A stretch of 64,000 nucleotides of DNA from JAKFWF01 sp031374115 (GTDB taxonomy: Bacteria > Pseudomonadota > Alphaproteobacteria > Rhizobiales > Hyphomicrobiaceae), in the NCBI GenBank assembly GCA_031374115.1, contig JANMNO010000117.1, forward strand, positions 10,676 through 74,675, read 5' to 3'. The notes under the pieces are model-generated. The model was not told where the DNA came from. It saw only the letters and a program-made list of their open reading frames with translations, and ran no database searches. Numbering within the stretch: the first letter of the stretch is position 1; each line of letters opens with the position of its first letter. Both the position numbers and the translations under genes were made by a program. Positions 43,452 to 52,625 of this stretch are shown one piece after another.

Positions 43452-43536
43452 CCGCACCGTTGGGTGATGCGTGTAGGAGCATCGCGCGCCGAATCATGAT
43501 ACATTAAAGCATCAGCTTCTTTGGGAGACAGGCATC

Positions 43537-43806
43537 ATGATGAAACATATGGCAGCCGCAGCGGTGATGATTGGTCTCGGCGTCGGACTGATCGCGATGC
43601 CGTCAGCAGCATCTGCAAAAAGTTGTGTCCTGGCAGGCGGCGAAGCCACCATGGTCACGGGCGATCTTGCGCGCTTTATGGCGGGCGCAGCGTTGAAGAA
43701 CTCGATGAAGGACAAGGGGCTGACGCCAGTCGGTAACCCCAAAATTACCTGCAAGGATCCGTCACCGCTGACGTATTGCCTGGCCCAGCAGCGCGCGTGC
43801 AAATAA
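43537..43806 (+). CDS. Small secreted Cys-containing protein
   Basis: Protein of 89 residues with a clear signal peptide (MMKHMAAAAVMIGLGVGLIA, cleavage about ASA-K, residue 28). The mature part of about 61 residues has four Cys (SCVLAGG, ITCKDP, TYCLAQ, ACK) that could form two disulfides in the periplasm. GGGAG lies upstream of the ATG. Function unknown. Confidence 0.7.
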   Translation: MMKHMAAAAVMIGLGVGLIAMPSAASAKSCVLAGGEATMVTGDLARFMAGAALKNSMKDKGLTPVGNPKITCKDPSPLTYCLAQQRACK

Positions 43807-43844
43807 ATTGAATTGGAGCGGCAGCAGGCCGCAAGGAGCCGCCT

Positions 43845-44546
43845 CTAAATCCCCAGGTATGCAGCCTTGACGTTTTGATCGGCGAGTAGATCGCGGCCGC
43901 TTCCTTCGATGACGATGCGGCCGTTTTCCATCACGTAACCGCGGTCGGCGATCATGAGACTCGAGAAGGCGTTTTGTTCGACGAGGAAGATGGTGATGCC
44001 GTCATTCTTGAGTCCAACGATCGCTTTCATGATCTGATCGACCAGCAGTGGCGCCAAGCCCATACTAGGTTCGTCGAGGAGCAACAGTTTAGGTCGCGAC
44101 ATCAAAGCGCGGCCGATCGCCAGCATCTGTTGCTGACCGCCCGATAATCCGCCCCCGGCTCGCGCGCGGAAATCCTTCAGGACGGGAAACAACTCGAACA
44201 CGCGGTCCATGTCGCCGGCGATGCCTCGATCCCGTCGCAGATACGCTCCCAGCCGTAGATTGTCCTCGACCGACAGGATGCCGAAGATTTGGCGCCCTTC
44301 GGGGGATTGCGAAATGCCTGCTGCAACGCGGGCATGCGGTGGAGCGCGGGTGATGTCGGTGCCGTTTAGCCGAATGGCGCCGCCGCTGACCGGTTGTACG
44401 CCCGAGATGGCTTTCAACAGCGTGGTCTTTCCGGCTCCGTTGGCGCCAACCAACGCCACGATTTCGCCAACTTGAACTTCGAGCGACACCCCGCGCAAAG
44501 CCTGTATCCGCCCATAGTGGCTGGACAACTGCTCAATCCTGAGCAT
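43845..44546 (-). CDS. livF: Liv-type ABC transporter ATPase (LivF)
   Basis: Protein of 233 residues with Walker A GANGAGKTT, signature LSGGQQQMLAIGRAL, Walker B LLLDEPSMGLAP. The ATG at 44546 overlaps the end of livG by 14 bp; the longer frame upstream lies inside livG. Last gene of a five-gene importer operon of the branched-chain amino acid/aromatic acid (HAAT) type. Confidence 0.93.
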   Translation of the reverse strand: MLRIEQLSSHYGRIQALRGVSLEVQVGEIVALVGANGAGKTTLLKAISGVQPVSGGAIRLNGTDITRAPPHARVAAGISQSPEGRQIFGILSVEDNLRLGAYLRRDRGIAGDMDRVFELFPVLKDFRARAGGGLSGGQQQMLAIGRALMSRPKLLLLDEPSMGLAPLLVDQIMKAIVGLKNDGITIFLVEQNAFSSLMIADRGYVMENGRIVIEGSGRDLLADQNVKAAYLGI

Positions 44547-45327
44547 GTCGCGTCTCCATCCCGGTCTCGGCCCCGATGCCGAGATAAGCGCGGATGACAT
44601 CGGGGTTGCGACGCACGCCGGCGGGGTTGCCTTCGGCAAGCTTGCGGCCGTGGTCGAGCACCAGGATGTGGTCCGAGATCTTCATGACGAGTTTCATGTC
44701 GTGCTCGACCAGGACGACCGTCACGCCGCGGCGCGCGATCTCCTGGATCAGCCGATCGACCTCTTCGGTTTCGATGGCATTGCAGCCGGCCGCGGGCTCG
44801 TCGAGCAGCAGAAGCTTCGGTTCGCTCGCAAGTGCCCGGGCAATCTCGAGACGCTTCAGGGCGCCATACGACAACCCTCCCGCAACGTGTCCGGCCTGAC
44901 TGTCGAGGCCGACGAAACGGAGCAGCTCGTTCGCGTATTCGGCACAAGCCTTGTTTGCGCGCTGGACTGAGGGCAGCCGCAAGAAGTGAGGCAGCATTGC
45001 CTTAGGCTCATGCAGGTGCCGGCCGACCATGACATTCTCCAAAACCGTCAGGCGGAAGAATGTCTGCAGATTTTGGAACGTGCGGGACATGCCGGCTCGG
45101 GCTCGCAGATGCGGCTCCATTCGCGTTATGTCCTGGTCGTCGAACAGCACGTGCCCTCGTACCGGATGGTAGATGCCCGATATCATGTTGAAGAGCGTCG
45201 TCTTGCCGGCTCCATTGGGGCCGATGATTGAAAAAATACGCCCGCGCGGAACGTCGAACGAAAGGTCCTCAACTGCGTGAACGCCGCCGAAGCTGATGCT
45301 CAATCCCTTGACAGCGAGCAGTGTCAT
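44533..45327 (-). CDS. livG: Liv-type ABC transporter ATPase (LivG)
   Basis: Protein of 264 residues with Walker A GPNGAGKTT, LSYGALKRLEIARAL as signature region and LLLDEPAAG as Walker B, plus the C-terminal extension (DVIRAYLGIG) typical of LivG. It overlaps livM by 4 bp. Pairs with LivF as the ATPase heterodimer. Confidence 0.93.
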   Translation of the reverse strand: MTLLAVKGLSISFGGVHAVEDLSFDVPRGRIFSIIGPNGAGKTTLFNMISGIYHPVRGHVLFDDQDITRMEPHLRARAGMSRTFQNLQTFFRLTVLENVMVGRHLHEPKAMLPHFLRLPSVQRANKACAEYANELLRFVGLDSQAGHVAGGLSYGALKRLEIARALASEPKLLLLDEPAAGCNAIETEEVDRLIQEIARRGVTVVLVEHDMKLVMKISDHILVLDHGRKLAEGNPAGVRRNPDVIRAYLGIGAETGMETRHAQD

Positions 45328-46259
45328 GGGACCCTCGCTGCGAGCCGGCCGGTGATTGCAGGCAGTATCCCCTGGCGCAGGAAGATCATGATTCCCATCA
45401 TGATCGCACCGATGACCACCTGCTCGTAGTCGTGGAGAAACGTCAGCACTTGCGGCAATGCCTTCAGTAGCCCGGCCCCGATGACCGCGCCGAAGATCGA
45501 GCCCATTCCGCCCAGCACACTCATCGTGACCAATTCGACGGAGTGCAAAAATCCGGCCGCGGTCGGCGTGATATGCCCATCGGACAAGGCAGCCATCGAT
45601 CCGGCGAGGCTGGCGTAGCCTGCCGAAACGGTGAAGGCCACCAGCTTGTATCGCGCCACATCAATGCCGTTGCTGGCGGCGGCGACCTCCGAATCATGCA
45701 ACCCGCGCAAGGCTCGTCCGGTCGGGCTATCGACCAGATTAAGAGCAAGCCAGATGCCGATCACCAGCACGATGGCGCTGGTCCAATACCACATGCGCGA
45801 GCCGCGAATGATGAACCCGAGCAGCTCGAACTTCGGCACGCTCATGCCATCTGGACCACCGGTCCATTGCGCTTCGTTGTTCAATACCATCGAAATCAAA
45901 ATGCCGAGCCCGAGGGTGGCTACCGCCAGATAATGGCCCTTCAGTTTCAGGATCGGGCGGCCGACCAACCAGGCGATCAGCATCGTCAACCCGAGTCCTG
46001 CGAATATACTCGGCATCGGCGGCAATCCGAGATGCGTCGGGCCGATCGCCATCGCGTAAGCCCCGATCCCAAAGAAGCCGGCATGACCGAGACTGACCTG
46101 CCCGGCATAACCCATCAATATGTTGAGGCCGACGACGACCAGACTGGCGATGAATATGCTGGTGCCGATCTCATAGTAGAACGTCGATGGGAATAACGCC
46201 GGCGCCGCTGCGATCGCGGCAATGAGGACGAGCAGCCCAAGCGACCGGCCGGTGGGCAT
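45324..46259 (-). CDS. livM: Liv-type ABC transporter permease (LivM)
   Basis: About 311 residues, multiple spans, with the family signature GYAGQVSLGHAGFFGIGAYA and RGLHDSEVAAASNGIDVARYK. The ATG at 46259 lies one base after the livH stop; upstream in-frame codons overlap livH and are rejected. Confidence 0.92.
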   Translation of the reverse strand: MPTGRSLGLLVLIAAIAAAPALFPSTFYYEIGTSIFIASLVVVGLNILMGYAGQVSLGHAGFFGIGAYAMAIGPTHLGLPPMPSIFAGLGLTMLIAWLVGRPILKLKGHYLAVATLGLGILISMVLNNEAQWTGGPDGMSVPKFELLGFIIRGSRMWYWTSAIVLVIGIWLALNLVDSPTGRALRGLHDSEVAAASNGIDVARYKLVAFTVSAGYASLAGSMAALSDGHITPTAAGFLHSVELVTMSVLGGMGSIFGAVIGAGLLKALPQVLTFLHDYEQVVIGAIMMGIMIFLRQGILPAITGRLAARVP

Positions 46260-46260
46260 T

Positions 46261-47133
46261 CTACACCCTCTCGACGCGCGAGCGGCCAAACAAGCCATTC
46301 GGCAGAACGAACAATGTGAGCAAGATCAAGATGAAGGCTACGGCGTCCTTGTACTTGGAACTGAGCAGCCCCGCGCTCAGCTGTTCGACCATACCGAGTA
46401 ACAGTCCACCGACTACCGCACCAAGTGGATTGCCCATGCCGCCCAGCATCGCCGCCGCGAAACCTTTCAGGGCGAGCAGCGTGCCTACGTCGTAGCTGGT
46501 CAGCGTTATGGGCGTGATCAGAATGCCAGCCAACGCGCCGATAGCACCCGACAATGCGAACGAAACCGCCACCACTTTGTTGGTGTCGACGCCAACGAGC
46601 TGAGCGGCGAGGCGATTGGCCGACGTAGCTGTAATGGCCTTGCCGAATAGCGTTCGCTGGAAAAACAACCAGAGTGCCAGGACAGTTATCGCCGTTCCTG
46701 CGAGCACCCACAGGCTTTGCGGCAGCAGCGTCGCGCCGAATACTTTGAATGGTGCTTCACCTGAAAATGCGGGAATGCGGTGAAACTGTTTGTCGAAAAC
46801 GATCTGGGCGATCCCACGCAGTAGAATGGACGCGCCGATCGTGATGATGATGAGCGCGACGACAGACGCCCCTCGCGCCGGTTCGATGGCGAACTTGTAC
46901 AAGACCAGCCCCACGGCCATCGCCGTGAAGATCGCCAGTAATGCCGCCGCCGGCAAAGGCACGCCTGCGGCTACGGCGAAAAACGTCACCATCCCACCAA
47001 TCATCACGAACTCGCCTTGGGCGAAATTCACGACGTCGGAAGCGTTGTAGATAATGGTGAAACCAAGCGCGACGAGCGCATAGACCGCGCCGACCGTTAG
47101 ACCTGAGAGCAGGAATTGCATCAACTCAGGCAT
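46261..47133 (-). CDS. livH: Liv-type ABC transporter permease (LivH)
   Basis: Protein of 290 residues with the LivH motif NFAQGEFVMIGG near the N-terminus and GFAAAMLGGMGNPLGAVVGG in the C-terminal half. It lies 27 nt downstream of the binding-protein stop, so the whole liv operon is probably read from the promoter at 48381-48408. Confidence 0.93.
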   Translation of the reverse strand: MPELMQFLLSGLTVGAVYALVALGFTIIYNASDVVNFAQGEFVMIGGMVTFFAVAAGVPLPAAALLAIFTAMAVGLVLYKFAIEPARGASVVALIIITIGASILLRGIAQIVFDKQFHRIPAFSGEAPFKVFGATLLPQSLWVLAGTAITVLALWLFFQRTLFGKAITATSANRLAAQLVGVDTNKVVAVSFALSGAIGALAGILITPITLTSYDVGTLLALKGFAAAMLGGMGNPLGAVVGGLLLGMVEQLSAGLLSSKYKDAVAFILILLTLFVLPNGLFGRSRVERV

Positions 47134-47160
47134 TGGATCGGCCTCCCGTCCCGGAGGGCT

Positions 47161-48315
47161 CTACTGCAGCGCGACCCAATCGCCCTTCTTGATTTCGAGC
47201 ATGCGAAAGGCCGACAGGTCGAGGCCCATATGATCGGCCGGTGACATATTGACGACGCCACCGGTACCAATGAAGCCTTTCGTCTTTTCAATTTCGTCGC
47301 GCACTTTCTGGCCGTCGGTCGCCCCTGCGCGCTTGATGGCCTCGACAAGAATATTGAGCCCATCGTAGGCGTGGCCGCCAAAGGTCGAAACAGGCTGCTT
47401 CGCATATTCGGCAAAGGCCTTCGTGTAGGCAACCACCACGGCCTTTTGCGGATCACTATCGGGTAGCTTTTCGGCGATAAGCAAAGCAGCGGCAGGTAGC
47501 CGTATCCCCTCCGCTGCTTCGCCAGCAGCATCGATAAAGCCCTTAGAGGCGACGCCGTGACTTTGATACAGGGGCACTGTGAAGCCAAGTTGCTTGTAGT
47601 TGCGCGTGACAATCGACGGGCCTTGCCCGAAGCCAGCGTTGAGCACCGCCTGGATGCCGGTCTTCGCTTTCACGTTGGTCAGCTGCGGTGTCATGTCGGT
47701 GTCGCGCGGGCCGTAGGTTTCATCCGCCAGCACCTCGATGCCGTACCTGCCGATGACTTTCTTGCATTCGTCCTGCATCGATTTGCCGAATGCATCCTGG
47801 CCGGAGATCATGCCGATCTTGGTCAGCCCGCGTTTCTTCATATCCTCAAAGATTTTTTCGCATGCCATCTTGTCGGTATGCGGCGTCTTGAAGACGAATT
47901 TTTTCGCCGGCTCGATGATGGCAACGGCGCCACCCAGTGAAATGAACGGGAGCTTGGCGTCCTCGAACACCGGGATCATCGCCATGGTATCGCCGGTGGT
48001 CGATCCACCGACTTGCGCGATCACCTTGTCGTCTTCGACGAGACGGGTTGCAAACTGCTTGGCCTTGGCCGCATCGCCACCGGAGTCGTAAATCACGATC
48101 TCGATCTGCTTGCCGAGAACGCCGCCCTTTTTGTTGATGTCATCAGCAAGCATCTTCAGTGTCTTGGCTTCGGGATCGCCGAGGAAAGATGCTGGTCCCG
48201 TGACAGCAAGAACGGCGCCGATTTTGACCTTATCTTGCGCAATACTTGGGCTCGTAGCGGCGGCAACAAGCAGTACTGCCGTCGCGCATGCCGTAAACAC
48301 CCGCATCAATTTCAT
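47161..48315 (-). CDS. Liv-type periplasmic binding protein
   Basis: Protein of 384 residues with a Sec signal peptide (cleavage about PSIAQ-DK, residue 27) and the LIVBP domain (KIGAVLAVTGPASFLGDPEAK, GGHAYDGLNILVEAIKRAG). GGGAGCGAG lies before the ATG at 48315. It is divergent from paaG and under the shared palindrome, so the ligand may be phenylacetate or a related aromatic acid rather than leucine; this is inference from context. Confidence 0.88.
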   Translation of the reverse strand: MKLMRVFTACATAVLLVAAATSPSIAQDKVKIGAVLAVTGPASFLGDPEAKTLKMLADDINKKGGVLGKQIEIVIYDSGGDAAKAKQFATRLVEDDKVIAQVGGSTTGDTMAMIPVFEDAKLPFISLGGAVAIIEPAKKFVFKTPHTDKMACEKIFEDMKKRGLTKIGMISGQDAFGKSMQDECKKVIGRYGIEVLADETYGPRDTDMTPQLTNVKAKTGIQAVLNAGFGQGPSIVTRNYKQLGFTVPLYQSHGVASKGFIDAAGEAAEGIRLPAAALLIAEKLPDSDPQKAVVVAYTKAFAEYAKQPVSTFGGHAYDGLNILVEAIKRAGATDGQKVRDEIEKTKGFIGTGGVVNMSPADHMGLDLSAFRMLEIKKGDWVALQ

Positions 48316-48380
48316 CGTATCTCGCTCCCACTGAAGAGATCGCCGCGCGTTTTGGATTTTTTCGGCGCCGTTTGCACACG

Positions 48381-48408
48381 AATGTATATTGACCGACCAG
48401 CCGGTCAA
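48381..48408 (-). promoter_or_regulatory. Predicted promoter of the liv operon
   Basis: On the minus strand: TTGACC (48403-48408), 16 bp, TACATT (48381-48386). The -35 box is the right arm of the palindrome, so an occupied operator would block it. Confidence 0.5.
48389..48408. promoter_or_regulatory. Palindromic operator shared by liv and paaG promoters
   Basis: TTGACCG-N6-CGGTCAA, perfect 7-bp arms, in the 136-bp divergent region. On the plus strand the left arm gives TTGACC (48389-48394) with TAAAAC (48411-48416) 16 bp further, a possible paaG promoter; on the minus strand the right arm is the liv -35. The size and symmetry suit a TetR-type repressor such as PaaR, but no regulator gene is in the window. 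Confidence 0.6.
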
Positions 48409-48451
48409 CGTAAAACTTTGACCCAAGTATCGCATTTATCAGGAGGAATTC

Positions 48452-49246
48452 ATGACGGCCGCAACGATCCTGGTCGACGATGCAGAGGGCGTGCGCACGA
48501 TTACGCTCAATCGGCCGGAGAAGCTCAACTCGTTCAACGAGGTGATGCATAAGGAACTGCGCATCGCGCTGGCCGACGCAAGGGCTGATGAGATTCGCGC
48601 GGTATTGCTAACGGGTTCAGGCAAAGGTTTCTGTGCCGGGCAGGATTTGTCCGATCGCGTGCAAGCGCAAGGCGGTAGTGCGCCGGACCTGGGCGCGACC
48701 ATCGATGAATTCTGGAACCCGTTGGTGCGCGAGATCCGCGATCTCGAAAAGCCCGTCATTTGTGCGGTAAACGGAGTGGCGGCCGGTGCCGGATCGAGCG
48801 TGGCGCTAGCGTGCGATATCGTGCTTGCCGCCCGCTCGGCGCGATTCATACAGCCGTTTTGCCGCCTCGGTCTCGTGCCGGATGCGGGTGGAACCTATCA
48901 TCTTCCCCGCTTGGTCGGCGAAGCGCGGGCCAAGGGTCTAGCAATGCTCGGCGGCACATTATCTGCGATCGATGCCGAAAGCTGGGGGCTGATCTGGAAA
49001 GTCATCGACGATGAAAAGTTGATGGACGAAGCGCGCCGAATGGCGCGACATTTGGCGACACAGCCCACACACGGTTTCGCGCTGATGAAACGCGCCTTCC
49101 ATGCCAGCGCCACCAATTCGTTCGACGGCCAATTGAACCTCGAACGCGATCTGCAGCGGGAAGCTGGCCGGACGCCCGACTATGCGGAAGGCGTGCGCGC
49201 CTTTTTCGATAAGCGCGAACCGAAGTTCAGCGGCCGGAAAGCTTGA
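48452..49246 (+). CDS. paaG: 2-(1,2-epoxy-1,2-dihydrophenyl)acetyl-CoA isomerase PaaG
   Basis: Crotonase-family enzyme of 264 residues that converts the ring epoxide to the oxepin in aerobic phenylacetate degradation. Crotonase motifs: KGFCAGQDL and NGVAAGAGSSVALACDIVLA (oxyanion hole), and RLGLVPDAGGTYHLPRLVG. Strong CAGGAGGAA ribosome binding site before the ATG. First gene of paaGIK. Confidence 0.92.
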   Translation: MTAATILVDDAEGVRTITLNRPEKLNSFNEVMHKELRIALADARADEIRAVLLTGSGKGFCAGQDLSDRVQAQGGSAPDLGATIDEFWNPLVREIRDLEKPVICAVNGVAAGAGSSVALACDIVLAARSARFIQPFCRLGLVPDAGGTYHLPRLVGEARAKGLAMLGGTLSAIDAESWGLIWKVIDDEKLMDEARRMARHLATQPTHGFALMKRAFHASATNSFDGQLNLERDLQREAGRTPDYAEGVRAFFDKREPKFSGRKA

Positions 49247-49249
49247 GCG

Positions 49250-49675
49250 ATGACAGCCGACGCAACGTTGCTCGCCAAGCGCTGTGCCGACGCAATGTGG
49301 GCAACCGATAAAGCGTCGCAAGCGCTCGGCATGAGATTGATCGACGTCTCGCCTGGCTGCTCGGAAATGGCGATGTCGATCTCCGGCAGCATGGTGAACG
49401 GGCACGGCATGTGCCACGGTGGTTTCATCTTCACCTTGGCCGACAGTGCATTCGCTTTTGCCTGCAACAGCTATAATCAGCGCACCGTCGCCCAGCACTG
49501 TTCGGTGACATTCATCAAGTCAGCCAAGCTTGGTGATCGCTTGACTGCGAAGGCCGTCGAACGCTCGCGAAGCGGGCGCAGTGGCATCTACGATATCACA
49601 GTCACCAACGACGATGGCATCGTGATTGCCGAGTTTCGCGGACACTCGCGCACGATCGATGGCACGCTGGTTTGA
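49250..49675 (+). CDS. paaI: Hotdog thioesterase PaaI
   Basis: Protein of 141 residues that hydrolyses ring-hydroxylated phenylacetyl-CoA to rescue CoA from dead-end products. The hotdog signature NGHGMCHGGFIFTLADSAF and AQHCSVTFIKSAKLGDRLTA are present. It follows paaG by 3 nt. Confidence 0.92.
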   Translation: MTADATLLAKRCADAMWATDKASQALGMRLIDVSPGCSEMAMSISGSMVNGHGMCHGGFIFTLADSAFAFACNSYNQRTVAQHCSVTFIKSAKLGDRLTAKAVERSRSGRSGIYDITVTNDDGIVIAEFRGHSRTIDGTLV

Positions 49676-49688
49676 GTGGGTGAGTGCA

Positions 49689-50999
49689 ATGCTGGACCTG
49701 ACGCCGCGCCGTGAACAGTTGGAGCCGATCGAAATCGCTTCACGCGACGAGATCGCGGCGCTGCAACTCGAGCGCCTGAAATGGACGCTGCGCCGCGTGT
49801 ACGACAACGTGCCTCACTATCGGAAGGCGTTCGACGCGGCGGGCGTAAATCCTGACGATCTTCAATCGCTCGAGGATCTCGCCAAGTTTCCCTTCACCAC
49901 CAAGGCCGACCTGCGCGCGAATTACCCGTTCGGCATGTTCGCGGTCCCGCAAGAAAAACTCGCTCGCATCCATGCCTCATCCGGCACCACCGGAAAACCA
50001 ACCGTTGTCGGCTACACGGCAAACGACATATCGATGTGGTCCGATGTGATGGCGCGCTCAATCCGCGCCTCCGGTGGTCGTGCCGGCATGAAGGTGCACA
50101 TCGCCTACGGCTACGGCTTGTTCACCGGCGGGCTTGGCGCACACTATGGCGTCGAACGCCTGGGCTGCATGGCGATCCCGGTATCCGGCGGTATGACCGA
50201 GCGCCAAGTGCAGCTGATCAAGGATTTCGAACCCGACATCATCATGGTGACGCCGAGCTACATGCTTGCGATCCTCGATGAGTTTGTGCGGCAAGGCATC
50301 GATCCACGCTCCACATCATTGAAGGTCGGTATCTTTGGCGCCGAGCCGTGGACCAACGCCATGCGCGCCGAGATCGAGGCTTCGTTCGACATGCACGCGA
50401 TCGACATCTTCGGGTTGTCCGAAGTGATCGGTCCCGGCGTCGCCAACGAGTGCGTCGAGTCCAAGGACGGGTTGCACATCTGGGAAGATCACTTCTATCC
50501 CGAGATCATCGATCCAATTAGCGGCCGGGTTCTGCCTGACGGCGAGATGGGCGAACTCGTCTTTACATCGTTGACCAAGGAAGCAATGCCTGTCATCCGC
50601 TATCGCACGCGAGATCTCACTCGGCTCTTGCCCGGCACAGCCCGGTCCATGCGGCGGATGGAGAAGGTCACCGGCCGGACCGACGACATGATGATCGTGC
50701 GCGGCGTCAACGTTTTCCCAACCCAGATCGAGGAACTTCTTCTGGCGGTCGAACCGCTGTCAGCCCACTATCAGATCGTGCTCACGCGCGCCGATCGGAT
50801 GGATGAGATGGAAGTGCTGGTCGAGATCAGACCGGATGCGGATACGCCCGGCGCGCGGTCTCTGTCGGCTACGCATTTGGGCCAACGCATCAAAGATACA
50901 ATTGGGGTGACGGCAAAGGTCAGCGTCATCGATGCAAACGGCATCGAGCGCTCGCTCGGCAAGGCAAACCGCATCATCGACAAGCGGCCGAAGGTGTAG
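49689..50999 (+). CDS. paaK: Phenylacetate--CoA ligase PaaK
   Basis: Protein of 436 residues that activates phenylacetate to phenylacetyl-CoA with ATP. AMP-binding motif SSGTTGKPTVVGYT (about 97-110), GLSEVIGPGVA, and the C-terminal hinge GRTDDMMIVRGVNVFPTQIE. The ATG at 49689 is 13 nt after the paaI stop; the open frame begins earlier inside paaI and is rejected. It converges on paaE with 5 nt between stops. Confidence 0.95.
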   Translation: MLDLTPRREQLEPIEIASRDEIAALQLERLKWTLRRVYDNVPHYRKAFDAAGVNPDDLQSLEDLAKFPFTTKADLRANYPFGMFAVPQEKLARIHASSGTTGKPTVVGYTANDISMWSDVMARSIRASGGRAGMKVHIAYGYGLFTGGLGAHYGVERLGCMAIPVSGGMTERQVQLIKDFEPDIIMVTPSYMLAILDEFVRQGIDPRSTSLKVGIFGAEPWTNAMRAEIEASFDMHAIDIFGLSEVIGPGVANECVESKDGLHIWEDHFYPEIIDPISGRVLPDGEMGELVFTSLTKEAMPVIRYRTRDLTRLLPGTARSMRRMEKVTGRTDDMMIVRGVNVFPTQIEELLLAVEPLSAHYQIVLTRADRMDEMEVLVEIRPDADTPGARSLSATHLGQRIKDTIGVTAKVSVIDANGIERSLGKANRIIDKRPKV

Positions 51000-51004
51000 C
51001 GACC

Positions 51005-52093
51005 TCACATCTGATCGTAATCGAGCACGACGCGATCGCTGGTCGGCTGGGCCTGACAGGTGAGGATGAACCCGGCCTCGATTTCCCACGGCTCGAGGGA
51101 AAAGTTGCGATCCATCTTGAGGGCACCTTCGACGACCTTTGCACGGCACGTGCAGCACATCCCGCCCTTGCAGGAATACGGCACGCGAACGCCCGCCGCG
51201 AGTGCGGCATCGACGATGTGCACACCGCGTTCAACGCGGATCGCGTGACGTGCGCCGTCGATGATCAATATCGCTTGCGCACCTGTGGCAGGCGCATCTG
51301 CGGCCGAGGGTTCAGCTGCGACCCGCCGCTGTGCCATTTCTGGGCCCGCACGAAAGTACTCGAAATGGATTCTTTCTCTAGGCAATCCCATTTCCAGCAG
51401 CGTTTCGCGCGTATCCTTGATCAGACTGCCCGGGCCGCACAGGAACACATGATCGACATCGGCCAATGGCACGAGTGTCACCATCAATTGCTTGATCTTG
51501 TCGCCGTCGATACGGCCTGACAGCATCGGAACATCGCTGTCGGCGTCGCGGCTAAGCACATGACATACCGTCAACCGGTCGAGGTGACTGTCCTTCAGAT
51601 CTTGCAGGGCTTCGCGGAAGATAATGCTGTCGAACGAACGGTTGCCATAGATGAGTACGAAGCGGCTTTGAAGTTCCGCTGCCAGTACGTGACGGATCAT
51701 CGACATGACCGGCGTGATGCCGCTGCCAGCCGCGATCGCGAGGTAGGTGCGCTGTTCGCCAAGGCCGCCCGCGGGCAGTGCGAAACGGCCCGCGGGCAGA
51801 GACGCTTCGATCTGCGCGTCAACTGAAAATGCGGAATGTGCGTGACTGGAGAAAAGCCCACCATCGACGCGCTTCACGGTGATCCATAAATCGCGGTCGT
51901 CGGGCCCCGAACAGATCGAATAGGTGCGGCGAACCTCCTCGCCATCAAGCACGCCACGAACGACGAGATGTTGCCCAGGGCGAAATCTATATGCTTCCCG
52001 CGAACTCTCGGGAACACGCAATGCGAACGACATCGCATCGGCTGTTTCGCGTCGAACCGCGGCGATCGTTAGGGCGTTGAACTGATCTTTCAT
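51005..52093 (-). CDS. paaE: Phenylacetyl-CoA epoxidase reductase PaaE
   Basis: Protein of 362 residues that passes electrons from NADPH to the PaaABCD epoxidase. FAD/NAD(P) ferredoxin-reductase part: RTYSICSGP, AAGSGITPVMSMI and FLCGPGSLI; C-terminal 2Fe-2S plant-type ferredoxin with Cys in YSCKGGMCCTCRA and ILTCQA. The ATG at 52093 is 19 nt after the paaD stop; upstream in-frame codons overlap paaD. Confidence 0.95.
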   Translation of the reverse strand: MKDQFNALTIAAVRRETADAMSFALRVPESSREAYRFRPGQHLVVRGVLDGEEVRRTYSICSGPDDRDLWITVKRVDGGLFSSHAHSAFSVDAQIEASLPAGRFALPAGGLGEQRTYLAIAAGSGITPVMSMIRHVLAAELQSRFVLIYGNRSFDSIIFREALQDLKDSHLDRLTVCHVLSRDADSDVPMLSGRIDGDKIKQLMVTLVPLADVDHVFLCGPGSLIKDTRETLLEMGLPRERIHFEYFRAGPEMAQRRVAAEPSAADAPATGAQAILIIDGARHAIRVERGVHIVDAALAAGVRVPYSCKGGMCCTCRAKVVEGALKMDRNFSLEPWEIEAGFILTCQAQPTSDRVVLDYDQM

Positions 52094-52112
52094 CGCCGCT
52101 GGTTCGCTGAAT

Positions 52113-52625
52113 TCAGATGCATTTGAAGTACTCGAATGGCTCGTGGCACGACAAGCAGCGGTAATGGGCCTTGCACGCGGTCGAGCCGAATTCGCTGATG
52201 CGCTCGGTCTCGCCGGAACCGCACTTAGGGCACTGGGTCTCAACTTGCGAAAACAGCGCGCGCTTGCCGGATGCCTTTTCGGGCGGCGCGATGCCGTTGG
52301 CGCGAAGCTTCTCGCGGGCATCTGCACTCAGCCAATCCGTGGTCCACGCCGGCGACAAAACGCGAGACACGCGAAAGTTTTTGAAGCCGGCTTTGGCTAG
52401 CGCTGCCTCGACGTCGTGCGCTATGATGTCCATTGCCGGGCAACCCGAGTAGGTCGGTGTGATCGCGACTTCGAGCGTCTCGCCAATTAGCTTTACGCCG
52501 CGCAATATACCCATGTCGCGAATTGTAAGAAACGGCAGCTCCGGATCGGTCACGCGATCTAACACGGTGCGAGCCCGTTCGAGCAGTTCGGCACCGCTTT
52601 CGATCTGGCTCGTTCCAGCCGTCAC
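52113..52625 (-). CDS. paaD: Phenylacetyl-CoA epoxidase maturation protein PaaD
   Basis: Protein of 170 residues with the MIP18/DUF59 domain (LDRVTDPELPFLTIRDMGIL and TYSGCPAMDIIAHDV) and a C-terminal Cys cluster CPKCGSG...CLSCHEPF that may hold an iron-sulfur cluster. The GTG start at 52625 overlaps the paaC stop as GTGA. Confidence 0.93.
   Translation of the reverse strand: MTAGTSQIESGAELLERARTVLDRVTDPELPFLTIRDMGILRGVKLIGETLEVAITPTYSGCPAMDIIAHDVEAALAKAGFKNFRVSRVLSPAWTTDWLSADAREKLRANGIAPPEKASGKRALFSQVETQCPKCGSGETERISEFGSTACKAHYRCLSCHEPFEYFKCI

Noticed and set aside
43812..43852. GC-rich stem after the small secreted protein gene (GCGGC-AGCAG-GCCGC)
   Set aside because: Only a 5-bp stem and no T-run; too weak for a terminator call.
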